DNA of 7,793 bases from Spirochaetia bacterium. Lineage in GTDB: Bacteria > Spirochaetota > Spirochaetia > PWKH01. The stretch spans positions 1-7,793 of the forward strand of contig JAIPFU010000082.1 in the NCBI GenBank assembly GCA_021736505.1, in the 5' to 3' direction. Under the pieces are notes generated by a model. The model saw only the letters and a list, made by a program, of their open reading frames with translations. It did not search any database and was not told where the DNA came from. A program made the translations under genes and the position numbers. Positions 6,513 to 7,793 of this stretch are shown piece after piece (position 1 is the stretch's first letter; the number at the start of each line of letters is the position of its first letter).

Positions 6513-6566
6513 ATGACCTTTTCCCAACATGGATTACCATTATTCTTCCTAGTCATCAAAGGTCAT
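6513..6566. repeat. 9-bp inverted repeat between convergent genes
   Basis: ATGACCTTT (6513-6521) and its exact complement AAAGGTCAT (6558-6566) flank a 36-base loop that holds a smaller hairpin, ATGG-ATTA-CCAT. The right arm lies inside the 3' end of the lipoprotein gene. No T-run follows on either strand, so it is not a standard terminator, although its place between two convergent genes would suit a bidirectional stop. Confidence 0.35.
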
Positions 6567-7454
6567 GACTTTCCATGCGTCATCAATATATAATGGCTTG
6601 GAACTTATACTCCCCTTTTCACTTAGAGAAACTTCAATTTCTTCAATCCGTGAAACTATTGAAGCCGCTGCTGCAGGCATATCCAGTTCAATAGAGTACT
6701 GCAGGCTCTTTTCATAATGCTGCAGCAGTGTCCCGCCAACAAGAGCAGCCTTCCATCCAGTAGTTTTACAGAAATCCAAACAGGCAGCAGTATCTTCTTC
6801 CATATCACAGACAATCAAATATTCATCATTCTCATTCACTAAATCTGATATTTGCTGTTCAATCTTCTGCATGTTTATACTTTCTTCACTGGAAAATACC
6901 AATGGAATCAATTCTACTCCAAATAAATTTTGTTTCAGTTCAGTAAAATAATTACGGCTTCTTTCGTTTCCCTCTTTATAGAGAAACAGAATGGCGCTGA
7001 TGCTTCCGCTGGCCGTAATCTCTTTTCCGAGTTTTTCCCATGCTTTGTTCTGGGAAAGGACTATTTCAGAAGCAGGATTATCAGATTCGAGAACGGAGCC
7101 ATCAGCAAAATTCAATTTGTATACATTATCGTCTAATTGCCCTGTTTCGTTATGTAAAATATCTGTTAATACAGAGTCTTCTATAAAGGGGGTAATAAGA
7201 GTGATATCTGAATCATTGATTTTATTGAGGGTTTTCTCCGGAAGCTCCTGCTGATCTATCACAACATAGCTTAGAGAATAGCCTAAGACTTTTAATTTTT
7301 CGTCAATTTTCTGCTGCTGTTTACGGTTAAAAAAAAGAAGATCTGAATAGGGATCGCTTACCAGGCTTAAAACTTTAGTGTCACTGCATGAAACAATTAA
7401 AATAATAGAACACAGAACAAACAGATTTTTCAGGAAAAAAGATGCAGTTTTCAT
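6549..7454 (-). CDS. Predicted lipoprotein, periplasmic-binding-like fold, function unknown
   Basis: A 301-residue protein with a lipoprotein signal: MKTASFFLKN, a hydrophobic core, then LIVSC with Cys23 as the likely lipidated residue. A loose lipobox of this kind is common in spirochaetes. The mature part alternates beta and alpha segments (for example ITLITPF, SAILFLYKEG, EYLIVCDMEE, KAALVGGTLL), which resembles the two-lobed type I periplasmic-binding fold; I place it there only by pattern. No catalytic motif is seen. The stop is TAG. The start at 7454 is supported by the signal peptide that begins there, although no ribosome-binding site precedes it, and a promoter sits so close that the mRNA may lack a leader. 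It is transcribed alone, away from fba. A sugar- or small-ligand-binding role is one possibility, unproven. Confidence 0.8.
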   Translation of the reverse strand: MKTASFFLKNLFVLCSIILIVSCSDTKVLSLVSDPYSDLLFFNRKQQQKIDEKLKVLGYSLSYVVIDQQELPEKTLNKINDSDITLITPFIEDSVLTDILHNETGQLDDNVYKLNFADGSVLESDNPASEIVLSQNKAWEKLGKEITASGSISAILFLYKEGNERSRNYFTELKQNLFGVELIPLVFSSEESINMQKIEQQISDLVNENDEYLIVCDMEEDTAACLDFCKTTGWKAALVGGTLLQHYEKSLQYSIELDMPAAAASIVSRIEEIEVSLSEKGSISSKPLYIDDAWKVMTFDD

Positions 7455-7461
7455 GTCTGAA

Positions 7462-7491
7462 AGTGTATTACAAAGAAATTGATCTGGTCAA
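7462..7491 (-). promoter_or_regulatory. Candidate promoter of the lipoprotein gene
   Basis: On the minus strand TTGACC (7486-7491) is followed after 18 bases by TACACT (7462-7467), a 4-of-6 match to the -10 box. The usual start site, about seven bases past the -10 box, falls at about 7455, next to the ATG at 7454. This could mean a leaderless mRNA and would explain the absent ribosome-binding site. Confidence 0.45.
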
Positions 7492-7634
7492 CTGCAATTA
7501 GTAAACACTGATGGTTTATATTTCAGGATATGAACAACTAGCTTATTATCACGCATAAATGAATTTATTTGATTTAAAAGACTCTTTTTTACTGATAAGC
7601 CTTTATGAATGCTCTGCAGATATGCTGTGTACTC

Positions 7635-7661
7635 TTGACCATATTCGGGCTTTGCTATAAT
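7635..7661 (+). promoter_or_regulatory. Candidate promoter of fba
   Basis: TTGACC (7635-7640) and a perfect TATAAT (7656-7661) lie upstream of fba. The spacer is 15 bases, shorter than the optimal 17, so strength may be modest or activator-dependent. The transcript would start near 7668 and carry a leader of about 30 bases. Confidence 0.55.
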
Positions 7662-7700
7662 TTTTTATTGTAACCAAATACATAGGTAAAGGGGTAAACA

Positions 7701-7793
7701 ATGATTTCCTACAAAGAATTAGGTCTGGTAAACACCAGAGAAATGTTTAAGAAAGCCGTTGCTGGCGGATACGCTATTCCGGCTTATAATTTT
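7701..7793 (+). CDS. fba: Class II fructose-bisphosphate aldolase, N-terminal part
   Basis: Only the first 31 codons are inside the window. They read MISYKELGLVNTREMFKKAV and then AGGYAIPAYNF, the conserved start of class II aldolases, in which a short helix carrying the REMFKKA segment leads into the first barrel strand (AIPAYNF). The enzyme cleaves fructose 1,6-bisphosphate to dihydroxyacetone phosphate and glyceraldehyde 3-phosphate in glycolysis, using zinc; the zinc ligands lie beyond the edge. The wording is close to the spirochaetal aldolases I remember. AAAGGGG lies six bases before the ATG. A related ketose-bisphosphate aldolase (tagatose type) cannot be excluded from so short a piece. 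Confidence 0.82.
   Translation, partial: MISYKELGLVNTREMFKKAVAGGYAIPAYNF

Noticed and set aside
7559..7660. 33-codon plus-strand ORF starting MNLFDLKDSF upstream of fba
   Set aside because: No ribosome-binding site, no recognisable features, and its end overlaps the fba -10 box.

Overview
The window carries eight genes on a chromosome that is probably spirochaetal. The main clue is the partial gene at the right edge, whose first 31 residues match my memory of the class II fructose-bisphosphate aldolases of Treponema and Spirochaeta. A TatD-family hydrolase and a lipoprotein with a loose lipobox fit this. The assignment is inference, not proof.

Left block, all on the minus strand, read from right to left: an OmpR-type response regulator (4664-5347), its histidine kinase (3552-4667, 4-base GTGA overlap), a tandem 11-bp repeat that looks like a regulator-binding site (3526-3547), a broken gene ending in a SHOCT domain (3150-3461), a 33-residue membrane protein missing from ordinary ORF lists (3029-3130), a DUF302 protein (2600-3004), a CopB-like P1B-type ATPase with a CPH metal motif (523-2568), and a small membrane protein with a SHOCT domain (278-526, 4-base ATGA overlap with the ATPase). 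I read this as a copper (or silver) sensing and efflux locus. The kinase senses stress at the membrane, the regulator acts on the promoter beside the 11-bp repeats, and the ATPase expels the ion, with DUF302 and SHOCT proteins as accessories of unknown biochemical role. A tRNA-Leu(UAA) gene with its own strong promoter follows at 1-122; its last acceptor bases are cut off by the window edge.

Right block: a divergent promoter region (5348-5525) separates the regulator from a TatD-type metal hydrolase on the plus strand (5709-6500). This converges on an unrecognised 301-residue lipoprotein on the minus strand (6549-7454). A second divergent region (7455-7700) then leads into fba on the plus strand (7701 to the edge). 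This block looks like ordinary chromosome and is lower in G+C than the copper block (about 40% against about 50% in the lines I counted by hand).

The best leads are the decayed SHOCT gene with two in-frame TAA codons, the 33-residue membrane protein next to it, the 11-bp tandem repeat, and a promoter placed so that the lipoprotein mRNA could be leaderless. I saw no CRISPR array, insertion sequence, phage gene or defence system.
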